DNA from: Amyelois transitella
Taxonomy: Eukaryota; Arthropoda; Insecta; Lepidoptera; Pyralidae
Direction: 5' to 3'
Assembly (NCBI RefSeq): GCF_032362555.1
Contig: NC_083506.1
Span: forward strand, 9,471,501-9,535,500
DNA length: 64,000 nucleotides
Positions 36,397 through 49,100 of this stretch are shown one piece after another (the stretch's first letter is position 1; the number at the start of each line of letters is the position of its first letter). The notes below the pieces were generated by a model. The model worked only from the letters and a program-made list of their open reading frames with translations, made no database searches and had not been told where the DNA came from. A program made the position numbers and the translations under genes.

Positions 36397-39300
36397 TTAC
36401 ACAATAATGTCTTCGTTGTCTTCTAGAGCCAGTTCACTGATGTTTACATACTCGGGATTGTTCGAGAACACGTCCACAAGTTGACTAAAGGTGGGCCTTT
36501 GGTCAGGGTTATAGGCCCAGCAGTCCAGCATCACTTGGTAGATCTCGTCGGGACAGTCCTCTGGCCTGTCGAGACGTTTGCCGCTTTCAACTAATTGTAT
36601 TGCCTGGAGGAAATATTTAAAATTAATAAACCTAAAGTTTCGAAAAAATCAAATATTACAAAGCACGTATAATAGTTTATTATTTAACGAACACCGAGCT
36701 TTGAAAAAAATATATTCGACATGTTCTTTGTGAAACTTTAAATCAAATGAAGACGCCAAATTATCTTTAACAGTCCTCGAATATTGACGTTAATGGATAA
36801 GATTGCAACCACGACTTAAATATTTAAACAAGATGTAAAATTACAATTACTTACCTCTATCCCCCTCATATCTCCGTAGGGCTGCTTCCCATAGGAGAAC
36901 ATTTCCCACAACGTGACTCCGTAGCTCCACACATCGGAGGCGTGGCTGAAAGTGCCGTAGTTGTAGGACTCCGGCGCGTACCACTTGATGGGCCACTTGC
37001 CGCCGCGGCGCGCCTTGTAGTACGAACTGTCGGCGGATAAAGCGCGGGAGAGGCCGAAGTCGCTGATTTTGACTTGATGTCTGTAGGAAATAATGGTAAA
37101 TGTGACAATTTTTCATGAATTAATGGTGCTGATTTTGAAATTCAAAGGTGAAAAGACGCGAGATTTAAAAGTTTGATTTAGAAGAGTTCGGTCCGCTTTC
37201 CATGAGAGAGTAGTTACGCAAACAGCTGCTTACTTCTATAGTTCAATTGAGAAAACTGCTTACGTTATAAGCATATGCTTATATAGTCTTTTCAGTACAA
37301 CTATATTTTGGGACTATTACTTGGCACTAGAATGTTAGTCGGTAAAATACTCGAGTTATCATTTTCCTGGTAAAATTTCAAAATTTACGATAATCACGAA
37401 TTATTTGAACTTTTCTTACTTATCTGATAACAAACATGAGATTGAGTTTACTTTCTTTACGGAAATCTGTTATAAATATGTTCGATAATCATCGATAAAA
37501 TGTGTTGCACCTGTCGGCCAGCAGGATGTTCCTGGCGGCGAGGTCGCGGTGCACGAAGCGCGCGCGCTCCAGGTAGCGCATGCCGGCCGCCACCTGGCGC
37601 GCCCAGCGCCGCAGCGAGCGTCGGCCCGCGCGCGCCGGCCCGCCGCCCAGCGCGCGCAGCAGCGAGCCCAGCGGCACCAGCTCTTGCACCATGGCCAGCG
37701 GCGGACCCTGCCCGCACACATATCAAGTAGTGATGTGCCGGATCGTTAAAAATGTATATCCGCGGATACGGATCCGAATATATATTTAGTGTCAAAATCC
37801 GGGTATACGAATACGGATCTATTTTTTAGTGTCGGCGCACGGAATTGTTTACGATCCTCATCGTAATAGACTTATGGGGGACAAAGCTGCCAAGTTACTC
37901 TTTTTTTGAAATACAATTTACCATTACTTAATTTTAATTATGATTGTTTAAAGTTGTATAGCGCACTGGCCGCTAAGAAAGTATGTAAATAAATATTAGA
38001 TGTGTGTTATTATAGTATCTACTTGTACGTTATTTATTTTATTTTAGTCACGATACATTATTGTTTCCAATAACAGAATTAGTTCTATTTAAAAAAGATT
38101 ATAGTTACAGAAGTTGTTTATTGTGCAATGAGTATAAAATATTGTCAAAATAATGTTCCACAGCTTATAGATCGAATTAATTTGAAGATTCTGTAGATAA
38201 ATTATAAATTTCTACTTTATTTTATTTTCATTTTAATGCATATGTCTTTATACATTTCGGTTAGCTATCTTAAAACTTGTATTGTTTAGTGTTAACATGG
38301 TGTTTGCGTTTTTAAGATGATATTGTTTAAACGAAGAAATCAAAGTATTATTTCTTAACTGATGTAATTATTAATACAGTCCACTAGTTTTAAATGGTCA
38401 GGATACCTACACTACAAACAATGTAGGTACATACAATTTCATAAGTTTTTGTTACAAAAGGATGTTTCACTGTCGTCTTATGATGAATAATAATATTTTT
38501 AAGTTTAGTTTGAGATTCTGTATGTAAGTTCATGTAATTTGAATATGAAGATTAAGACCTGTAATGTTTCTTATTGTAATAGTTTATATTAAGTCAGTCT
38601 ATTTGAGTTCATGAATTGAAACTTTTAAGTTACGTGCCTGATTGTATTTATAAAATGAAATATGACGAGCTTCTTTTGTTAATTTTCACAACAATGACTT
38701 AAGACGAACTATAGTTAGGATTGTTTTTATGTTTTAAGATTTTTTAATATAGTTTTCTTTATTTTTACCAACACACAGTTTTTTATTTTACATCCCGGCT
38801 AATTATCTAAATATTTGGTCCTTACGCGCCGAATTGTAGTAACCAGTGGTAGAATATTTAAGCAAAGTTTTTCGTGTAAGTGCCGGGGTAAAGGAAGCAG
38901 TAGGTCTTCGACGGTGATACCAGGCGCTGCAATAGCGGGGCTTTGGAGGTATAGCATCAGCATCATTGAGCGAAGTCTACTCCCGCAGTAGTGCGGCGGA
39001 AGAGATCGTGTGTTGGTAAAAGAACAGAGCCGAGCCGTGCGTGAGTAATACAAACATAACAATTTAAGTGATTTTATATAACAATGGAGCTTATAAACGT
39101 GCAAAATAATATTATGATACAATTAAAAAAGTCCAAAGTTAACTTTCAAAAGAGTCCTAAGGATAGATTGTCAAAATCATACATTGAAACGAGGCTGCAA
39201 GTTATAGAAGCAAAATGGACTGAATTTACAGCAAACCACTATAAACTTTTACAAATAAAGGAATTATCAGACTGTAGTTATTTCAAGGACTCACTGTATG

Positions 39301-40076
39301 ACGACATGGAGGAATTTTATATCGAGTTCAAATCAGAGTTAAAAGATTTAGTAGCAAAATTGTGCAATCCAAATCAAGACTTAGTTACATCCGAGTCGTC
39401 GTCGTTCAACACTGCATTTAGTAACAGAGGTAACGTGAAGCTGCCGAAAATATCCATACCAGTTTTCTCAGGAAGATATACAGAGTGGATGACGTTTCGG
39501 GATCTCTTTATTTCATTAGTTCATAACAATAGTGCCATTGACGACGTGCAGAAACTACATTATTTAAAGGGAAGTATCACCGGGGAGGCAGAGCAACTGC
39601 TACGTCATATTCCAATTACAAATGAAAATTACTCGCAATGTTGGTCGATGTTAGAGAGCAGGTATGACAATAAACAATATTTAGTGAACTGCATATTAAA
39701 TGGGTTTTTTAGTAAAAAGAAGATAGAAACAGAGTCTGCCACCGCCATTAAAGATTTATTAGATAGCACATTAGATATGTTAAACGGAATAAAGAACTTG
39801 GGTATTGATGTACAGTCTTGGGATATTTTAGTTATATATTTTGTTAGTTTAAGGTTAGATCAAGAGTCTCGTAAGCAATCTTTTGTAAGCGAAATATCTT
39901 CTCAGTCGAACCAATTGCCTAATTTTATACAGTTTAAGGAGTTCTTAGAAAAAAGATATCATTCATTAGAATTTTTTAGTGTCCGACCGAAGGTCTATTT
40001 TTGGCCGAAGCCGAAGCCGAAGGTTTATATTCTCTCAGCACTCAGTAATTAATTTTGTTCAATATTGTCTACAACA

Positions 40077-40107
<31 letters not shown>

Positions 40108-43100
40108 GGTCACGTCTATATCCCTTGCGGGGTAGACAGAGCCAATAGTCTTGAAAAGACTGAATGGCCACGTTCAGCTATTTGGCTTAATGATAGAATT
40201 GAGATTCAAATAGTGACAGGTTGCTAGCCCATCGCCTTAAAAGAATCCCAAGTTTGTAAGCCTATCCCTTAGTCGCCTTTTACGACATCCATGGGAAAGA
40301 GATGGAGTAGTCCTATTCTTTTTTGTATTGGTGCTGGGAACCACACGGCACTATACTATATTGTCTACAAGCTACAATTAATATTAAAATTATTTCAAAA
40401 CCTCAATATTGAAGGTTTATATATTGACTGTCTCATATAGAAGTTGATATATCATAGAGATGGTTGGTTTAGAGATAAATAAAAGTTAACCAGAGAGCTG
40501 ACTAGGATCAGATGCCAGGATGGTAGTGTTGTGAAAGGAGAAGAATGTGTGCTAAAGATATGGAAGGACTATTTTGAAAGTTTATTTGAAAAAAAGGAAG
40601 AAAATAAGAAAGAGTTCTGCTATAGCGAAGAAAAAGAGAATGAGATGGAAGGCGAAATTGAAATGTTTGAAATTGTGGAAGCACTTAAGAGTATGAAAGC
40701 GGGTAAGGCTGCTGGGTATGATAGAGTGTCGGTCGAGATGCTAAAAGCAGGAAAAGGCGTCGTAGCTAGACAGTTGTACTGCCTTTTCAATTTGTGTTGG
40801 AGAAGCGGCCGAGTACCAAAAGATTGGTGTAAGGCGGTTATCGTGCCACTTTATAAAGGAAAAGGGTCACAAATGGACTGCAAAAATTATCGTGGTATAA
40901 GCCTGCTTAGCGTTGTCGGCAAATTGTATGCTAAGGTATTGATTAATAGAGTCAGGAATGAAACTGATGACAAAATATGGGATGCTCAAGCGGGATTTCG
41001 AAAGGGAATGGGATGTACTGATCAGGTCTTTTCTTTGCGGTGCATAGCCGAAAAGTTTTTGGCCAAGAGTCAAAAAGTCTACTGCACATTCGTGGATTTG
41101 GAAAAGGCCTATGACAGAGTTGAGAGGATTGAATTGTGGTCAGCACTTTCTATGCATGGGGTGAGCAGTCTCTTAATACGAGCACTGAAATCCTTATATG
41201 AGGATTCGAGTGCTTGTGTCAGGATAAACGGAGCGCACACTGAGTGGTTTAAGATTGAGAAAGGCGTTAGGCAAGGATGTGTTGCGTCACCGTGACTGTT
41301 CAACCTATTTATGGATATTTGTTTGACAGATTTGAAAGAGTCTGAAAGTAGATTAAGGATGAATGAGTTACTCGTCAAATGTCTGCTCTATACCGACGAT
41401 CAGGTTATACTGGCGTCATCAGCGGAGGAGTTACAGGAGATGGTAAACTGTATGCATGAAGCTTTAAAAGAGAAAGGAATGAAAGTGAACGTAAGTAAAA
41501 CTAAAACACTGGTTTTTGAAATGGAGAAAGTAATGACAGCATGTAATATTTTGATTGGAGGAGAAAAAGTTGAGCAAGTGAAAGAGTTTGTATATCTAGG
41601 ATCAAAGTTTACATCATATGGCAAGTGTGATAGTGATATTGAAAGGAGAGTGAACGCGGGGAACATGGTGAATGGAGCTTTGCATGCTTTTATGAGCATC
41701 AGAATCTATCCAAAAAGGCTCGACTGGCTGTGCACAGGGGCGTGTTGGTCCTGTATGGGAGTGAAAGTTGGGTATGGCAAAAGAAGCATGAAAACAGAAT
41801 AAATGCAGTGGAAATGAGAGCGTTAAGGAGTATGATGGGTGTGAAATTCAGTGACAGGATAAGGAACAGCGTGATAAGGGAATGTTGTGATGTGAAAGAA
41901 GATGTAGTTACAGGAATAGAAAAGGGTATGTTAAGATGGTTCGGTCATGTGGAAAGGATGAATGAAAGCAGGTTGACTAAGCCGATATACAAGGAGAGTG
42001 TGGAGGGAAAGGTCGGAGTGGGAAGACCTAGACGAACGTATCTTAATCAAATTAAGGACGTCCTGGTTAAGGGTCAGGTCAAAAGTACCCGAAACCGCCG
42101 AGCTTGTATCAAGAGAGTTATGAATGTGGATGAAGCGAAGGAAGTATGCAGAGATCGTGGCAAGTGGAAAGAGGTAGTCTCTGCCTACCCCTCCGGGAAA
42201 GAGGCGTGATTTTATGTATGTATGTATAAAAGTTTGATTTTGTGATTTACCTACTGGTAAAAAATAATGATTTGATTTCTTTATTATGTAATTGAATTAC
42301 AGTAATTCACAAATTACAATTAGACCAATCAGTCTTTGTTTTACTCGACTAGACCAAAACTAGACTAATAAATAAAATAAACAAACACTAACTTCTTACT
42401 AAATAATTAATTGTTGGAGTGTTTTGTTTTGAATGTGATAAACACAAATTCAATACAAAACACTCGTTTAAATACACGTACGGACTTGTTTGGATGCATG
42501 CAATCAGCAATGTGATATTTTGACAGTGACTCCCCGCCGCCTCATGACTTTCGTAACAGTTCGTTCAATCTCGACGGTCGCTCGGACCTTCGGCGAAACC
42601 TTCGGCTTCGGTCGGGTTTTGGGCCGAAGCCGAATGCTTCGCCGAAGGTGGATTTTTTGGCCGAAGGTGGCCGAAGCCGAAGCCGAAGCCGAAGCTTCGG
42701 TCGGACACTAGAATTTTTAGACCCCAAAGTAAATGATTTTAACAAAACTAAAGATAAAAATAGTAACATGATTAATAATTCCTCAAAAATTGTAACTATG
42801 TTCGAAAAAGAAATAGTTTGTATATATTGTAAAGGTAGTCATAGCCTTTGTAACTGTAACGATTTTTCTAATTTAGAGTACAGCGCAAGGCGTCAGTTCG
42901 CTGAAGTTAATCGAATATGTTATAACTGTCTTGTGCCAAATCATTCAGCGAAATATTGCCGCAGTACAACTTACTGTGGCACGTGTAAAGGGAGACATCA
43001 TTCTCTCTTACATCAATATTCAGTAAATAGATTAAAAGAACATAGAACTGAAAGTGAGAATGATGATCAGTGCCAAGTTAACCTTGACTCACCTACATTG

Positions 43101-46100
43101 TTAGAAGAGAATGTTAAACACATTAGCAGTCACCTCTCACGAGGAAATACAAATCATGTCTTGCTTCCCACAGCTTTAGTCACAACCGAAACTAATAAAA
43201 ATCAAAGACGCACTCTTCGAGCTCTAGTCGATCAATGTTCGGAAACTTCATTCGTTACAGAAGGCATGGCAAAACAGCTGGGGTTGAGGAAGTTTTATTC
43301 AAACTGTAGGGTTTCGGGTTTAGGTTGTGGCAAAAGTATTAATTCAAGAGCTATGGTTATTTTACCAATACGTTCTCTTATTAGACCTGATTATATAAGA
43401 AATGTTAAAGCCTATGTAATTGATAGTATAACCACTATTGTTCCATCCAAGACAATTGGGATTTCTTGGGCAGCACTTAATACCCTAAAGTTAGCTGATC
43501 CTAAATATCATACACCTAACACAATCGATGTTCTGTTAGGTGCTGAGGTTTACAGCAACATTATTAGAGAAGGTCTCCTCAAATCACCCTTTGGAACTGC
43601 GATCGCCCAAAACACAACATTAGGGTGGATAATAAGTGGCAAAGTAAAACATCTCATAGACAAAGTTGTTATAATAAATGTGTAAATATTAATTAATGTT
43701 TTGTATAACAGATTACAATAATTAGGATAAGATACATATATGTTTTGGAATTTAAAACAGTAAAGGAATTAGATTATTCAAAGAACTTGAATTTATACTT
43801 CAGTAGGTATTTTTAATCTGGAACTGTTGATTGACTGTTAATTTCGGATAATGTTTTAAATAAGTGTTAAAAAATGTGGTGTAAATATGGATATATATAT
43901 TTGATGTAACATGCTTATTAATTACCTAAGTTCCATGATATTTGGAACTTACACTAGTTAGTAGACTACTGATTCTCTAAAATATTCCGCTTATAGTATA
44001 TACCGTTAGTGTACATGATTCATTACTTAAATTCTCCAGTAAATAGTCTAGCTAGAGTTATTATCATTGACGAAGGAAATTATTAACCTACTCATTACTT
44101 TTGTTCTTTTTTAATCATTCTTTATTATACAGTCCACTTGTTAAGAAAATTAATGTTTCATTGAACAAAGTTACAATTATTTTTATATGTATAATAATAA
44201 GACTTTTACTTAGTGTTTGATTTGTTTATATAGAAAAATGACAATTTAATTGGATAAATGAACTGTGCAACTGAACTGAACCCTAAGGGAAATTAGACAT
44301 TTTGTACTTTGAATTTTTTGATATACTAAGTATAGTTAGCTATGGCAGGCAGTTAGATTGAAAGACTGTCGTCTTTGGCGGGCAGAATGTTTAAAGTTGT
44401 ATAGCGCACTGGCCGCTAAGAAAAAAAGTAAATTTTTGTAAAATGAAATATGACGAGCTTCTTTTGTTAATTTTCACAACAATGACTTAAGACGAATTAA
44501 AGTTAGGATTGTTTTTATGTTTTAAGATTTTTTAATATAGTTTTCTTTATTTTTACCAACACACAGTTTTTTATTTTACATCCCGGCTAATTATCTAAAT
44601 AATGATTGATAATTTATTCAAGTTCCTGTAATTTTCTTGTGTTCACTTGTGTCATCTAATATTTACACTTAATATAGCAAGCAGTATTAATTTACTTTAT
44701 TAGAACAGTCATTCAATTAGAATTTATTTTTAGTTTTCTCATCATCTCATAGTTATTAAAGTGATGCTATAAATTATAATTTTAATGTTTTATGGAATTT
44801 AATAGTGTTTTCATTCTCCCTAATACAATTACAAAATAAAATTAATGTAAAAGATCCGTAAAAAACCTTGCGAAAAATAACGGATACGGATCTTAATTGT
44901 CCCTCGGATATCCACGGATACGGATATACGGAACATCACTAATATCAAGTTATTTGTGAGTCACAGGCGTGGAATATTCAGACTATGGTCAAACGCATTC
45001 TTACATACATACATAATAGACATGTCTATATCCCGTAAGGGATGCCTATATGCCTATATCCCTGTGTAAACAGGGATAAGACTGAAAGCCCACGTTCAGC
45101 TGCTTGGCTTCATGATGGATGTAAGATTCAAATAGTGACAGGTTGCTAGCCTTATTCTTATAATTTATTACGCTGAGGAAAACATCTTGAGAAACCTATA
45201 AGAAATGCTATACTTTCACTCACCAATGAAACTCCAATGAGCCGCACTATACAAGGATGTCTCAAGGCCATCATCAGCTTGGCCTCGGCTAGGAACTCTT
45301 CTTTATTGGTATCAGTATGCTGCACATGTAACGTCTTGACCGCCACTTGTATTGGCGGCTGATCGGGCGCATTGTACGTGGCGTGGAGAACGGAACCGAA
45401 TTCACCCTCGCCGAGTACAGGGCCGAGCGTCAACTCGCTCATAGGGATGAATTCTGAAACGTCGATAAATTTATTTACGATAATTTTGAATAATCTGTTA
45501 AAAATTATATACAGAGTGCTGAGCAAGTGATGTCTCAAATTTTAGTTTTTTTTTATGTAATTTGTTCCGAGATGCAATGATCCATGCAATGATTAGATTT
45601 GATGGAATATGCCAGGCAGTAAGGAAATGTTAGCATTACTTTAAAATTAGTTGGGAATCGCAACGGCTTCAGTAGTTTTAAAGATAGTAACGAAAATGTA
45701 TGACTGTAGTACAGAAAGAGTACTGTAGATGGCGCTAGAAAAAAAATCCAATGGCGAGGTTGACGTTAGCAATGGACGACTAGTAATGTAGTTTCTTTTT
45801 ATCTTACCTTGTAACGTAGATAACTGTCCATCAGAATTAATCGAAATCTCATTGTAATTCTCCGCTAGAGTGACAACGGCTGTATTATTTGCTGGCACTT
45901 TATACGTGTCATCGTCTTGACATTCGTTATTGTTCAGACTGTCGTTTGCGAAGTCTGACGAGAAGGAAAGGTTTCTAGTCAATAGTTCAAACGCGTTGTT
46001 GTTAGGTGAGGTGGCTGGCGACATCTTGTTGTTGTCTCCAAGGATGTCGTGTTTGACTAGGGATAGCGTCTGGTTCATGGCCGCTCGGCTCGGTGATGGT

Positions 46101-49100
46101 TTCTTTGTACGCGGCATTGTTGAGAACTGTAATGGCGAAATTTGTTTACAATAAATATAGAAAGGAAACATGTTTGATTACCAAATTTTTATATAATGTT
46201 TGCAGTATATCAATAGTCAATCAAATTAATAATTCATGAGTGTTTCAGAGATATTACAAATATATAATTATATAATACAATATAAAAAAAATCTGCCTTA
46301 TGGAAACTAGAGCAGATACCGCAGATTTACTTTTTAATGGTGAAAGAATTTTTATGATAGATCCAGTATTTCCGAAAAATGACCCTCACAAACAAACAAA
46401 TTTACAAAGTTTACTTCACTGGATGTCATACTGACCTCGGGCAGCGGCGGTTTGGGTTCAGGCGGCACGGGCGCTCGCAGCCGCGCGGGCAGGCCGTCCG
46501 GCACCAGCGAGTAGTGTTCGATCAGACGCTCCAGGGACTCCAGGTAAGGCCCGTCGTCTATGAAGAGGCTGTTGTTCTGAAATACGCATTAAAAATATAA
46601 AATTCGATGTTTTGCTTGTTTCTTTGACAATCAATTTGTATTAAAACTATCATCAATCATCTCAGCTGCAATAAATTGATTTCGGGTACTTGATAAGCTT
46701 CTCCAAAGATCTCATTCCTCATATGACCGGTTGGAAGCAGCCTGAATCCATCGGCTTATCAAAACCTTAAAAATATCGAGTGTGAGGTCATCATCGAAAT
46801 CATCTTGCAGGCTATCACTAGTGTATATATTGTGACTGTATTGGACTGGAATGTACGTCGCTGAGGACAGGTAATTTATCTTTGCACTAATGCAAATATA
46901 ATCCAAGGACTTACGTCTTTCCTAATGATGTAGTTGTACGATGTATTTTCGCACAGCATCGTGAGGACGTAGGCACCGGTGTGCCGCTCGCTGTAGCGAA
47001 CTAGGAACACCCCGTCGGACGTCTTGTCTTTGAGGTTATTTTTCTTACAATAATCCTCTAATAGTTTGACGGCTTCGTCTCGGTTCAACGTGCCGTGGTA
47101 CCATTGAGTTTTCGACGTTTTAGGCGGATCCGGTTGGTAATTTTCTGAAATATTTATATAATGAATTGTTATAACTTCCCACATCGGCATTAACTACCGA
47201 ATTCGTTCTCCCTAGGGAGGGCACAACCGGGATAAACGCTAATATGACAAATGTTATCTAATGCAAACCTGATAGAGATTAAAAACCAAAAGTAAGATTT
47301 ATAATCCAAGGTTAAGATGCATAGGCGTTCCTATGCATCTTAACCTTGTCTTCAAGTAATCTTAAATTCTTATAAATTAATAAAAAAGTTCCTGCACAAA
47401 TGAAACATTTAAATTGTTACAGTACTTATAACTTTTAGGTTTAAAGATAAATACGCATACATACTTAGGAATTCATAGCACTCTGTGTGTCCATTGTGCT
47501 TGGCCAACTGTGCTGGTGTGTCTTGCGCTATAGTCCTCGGATGCGCCGGCGCTTTCAGTTTCAATAGAACCTGCAAACAAAACAATATTCAATCTTATGC
47601 AATTGGCTACTTTACTACTGCAAAATCTTATTGTGATTTTGGCGAAACGTGTCATTCTTTCTGAAATTAATGTAGAATGATGATTAAATCTGGTCACGTT
47701 CCTCTCTCATCAACAGTCTGTTCTTGATTATTTGACGATTACATTGAACACGGCAGCTTTATCAAACAAAATTGTAGGGCAATGTTGTCTGAATGAAGCA
47801 AAGCCTGAATTTCAGAATTGCGCCATTGGCCTAAACAAGATGCCACAGAGTACGAAATAAATAGAAGTACCTTTATGCAATCTAAATGTCCCTTTTGCGC
47901 GGCGTCGTGCATCGGAACCTTGCCGGTGACGGCGTGCCGCATCTGATAGTTGGCGTGGCCCTTCGTAATCAGCAGCTCTGCCGTGCTGGGTAAGTTGTTT
48001 TGGCAGGTGTACTGAAAAATTGATTTTATATATCAGTAAATCTGACTGATAGATTTGTTTCTGTTAAAAAGATAAATAATGAAAAAGATGGCTACCGTAG
48101 TTTTTAAACAGGTCTTAACTCACATGTAGCGGCGTGTATCCGAATGAGTCTCTGACATTGACGGTGGCGCCACTCTCGATGAGTTTTGCCAGGATCTTGT
48201 CCCGGCCGGCTCTAGCCGCTATATGAACGGCTGTCTGTCCATCTTTATTCTTAGCGTCGCGGCTGTGGTACCCGCACGCTAATAGCTGTGACACTACGGT
48301 GTAATCGCCCGCTTCCGTCGCCCTGGTAGACGAAATTAAAATTGTATAAAGCGGGTTATTAAACTAAGATATTCTAAAAGATTCAGTAACTAATTCAGAA
48401 AAAATTGAATAGCATTTAAGTAGTAACTAAAGTCTATTCCGCTTTTCGAAATAAGTTCTAAGGTTCAACCTAATGTCTTAGGGAATGACTTTAAATCACG
48501 CGATGAATAATGAACATTTCAGAAACTCAAGTAAAGGGTTAAAATTCCAAACTATTCGTTTTGACTTTATATTTACAAACATGTCATACACATGAATTGC
48601 AAATGATTGCATTTTGTTCTTAAACATTTCTGGGTCCATTGAATAAATTGAATAACGATCACAGTCGGCAGATGTTTTATAAAACCGTATAAATCCCTGT
48701 ATGAACCAATTTACATGTTATAATACAAACATCTTTACTGGGACTTCTTCTTTAACCTCACTGTTATTATTTGCTTCTTAATTATTTCAGTAATTAGACT
48801 GGGAAATTAGGTTGTCATAATTTCAGCTGATTAAAAAATAAACAAGTATCTAAGTACCAGGCATGGCATTAGCATAGATATCATAATTACGGTGAGTCAC
48901 TAGTATAAGCAGTGATTCAACGACGCCAAACACAGATGTTATACATATCATTTCATGGCTAGTCTTCGCGAGCAATAGATGCGAGGACCGAATGAGTAAT
49001 GTCCAAATATTTATATCATTTGAACACACATAGTAGCCGCGAAGACGTAGGTAGGTAATCTCAAGGTTAAATATTTTTACAATTATAGTCATCATCATGA

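Larger units (their letters stand above)
39977..42710. mobile_element. hAT-type element 2, inside BEL/Pao gag
   Basis: The 8-bp duplication GAATTTTT (39969-39976 and 42711-42718) flanks ends TAGTGTCCGACCGAAG and CTTCGGTCGGACACTA. Subterminal regions are tandem CCGAAG repeats on both sides. It is non-autonomous, with no transposase. It contains a SINE (40075-40357) and a 5'-truncated LINE (40488-42225). Confidence 0.93.
37945..44601 (+). mobile_element. BEL/Pao LTR retrotransposon, gag-protease only
   Basis: Flanked by the 5-bp duplication ATGAT (37940-37944 and 44602-44606), as expected for BEL/Pao. LTRs start TGTTTAAAGTTGTATAGCGC and end CCGGCTAATTATCTAAATA. A primer-binding site candidate (TGGTCC...) begins at 38816, and a purine-rich GGCGGGCAGAA precedes the right LTR. 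The coding part is a gag-like DUF1759 region, zinc knuckles and a DUF1758 protease region. No reverse transcriptase, RNase H or integrase follows, and 43686-44387 is non-coding. It is split by hAT element 2. It cannot transpose on its own. Confidence 0.9.
37728..44941. mobile_element. hAT-type element 1 (outer shell of the nest)
   Basis: The 8-bp duplication ATATCAAG (37720-37727 and 44942-44949) flanks ends beginning TAGTGATGTGCCG and closing CGGAACATCACTA, the hallmarks of a hAT element. Both subterminal regions are packed with GGATACGGAT-like repeats. Without the nested BEL/Pao insertion the element would be only about 550 bp with no transposase, so it is non-autonomous. Its left end lies 21 bp from the Shark exon 11 acceptor. 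Confidence 0.9.

Noticed and set aside
37457-37795. Five overlapping frames around 37.5-37.7 kb
   Set aside because: Shadows of Shark exon 11, the catalytic-loop exon.
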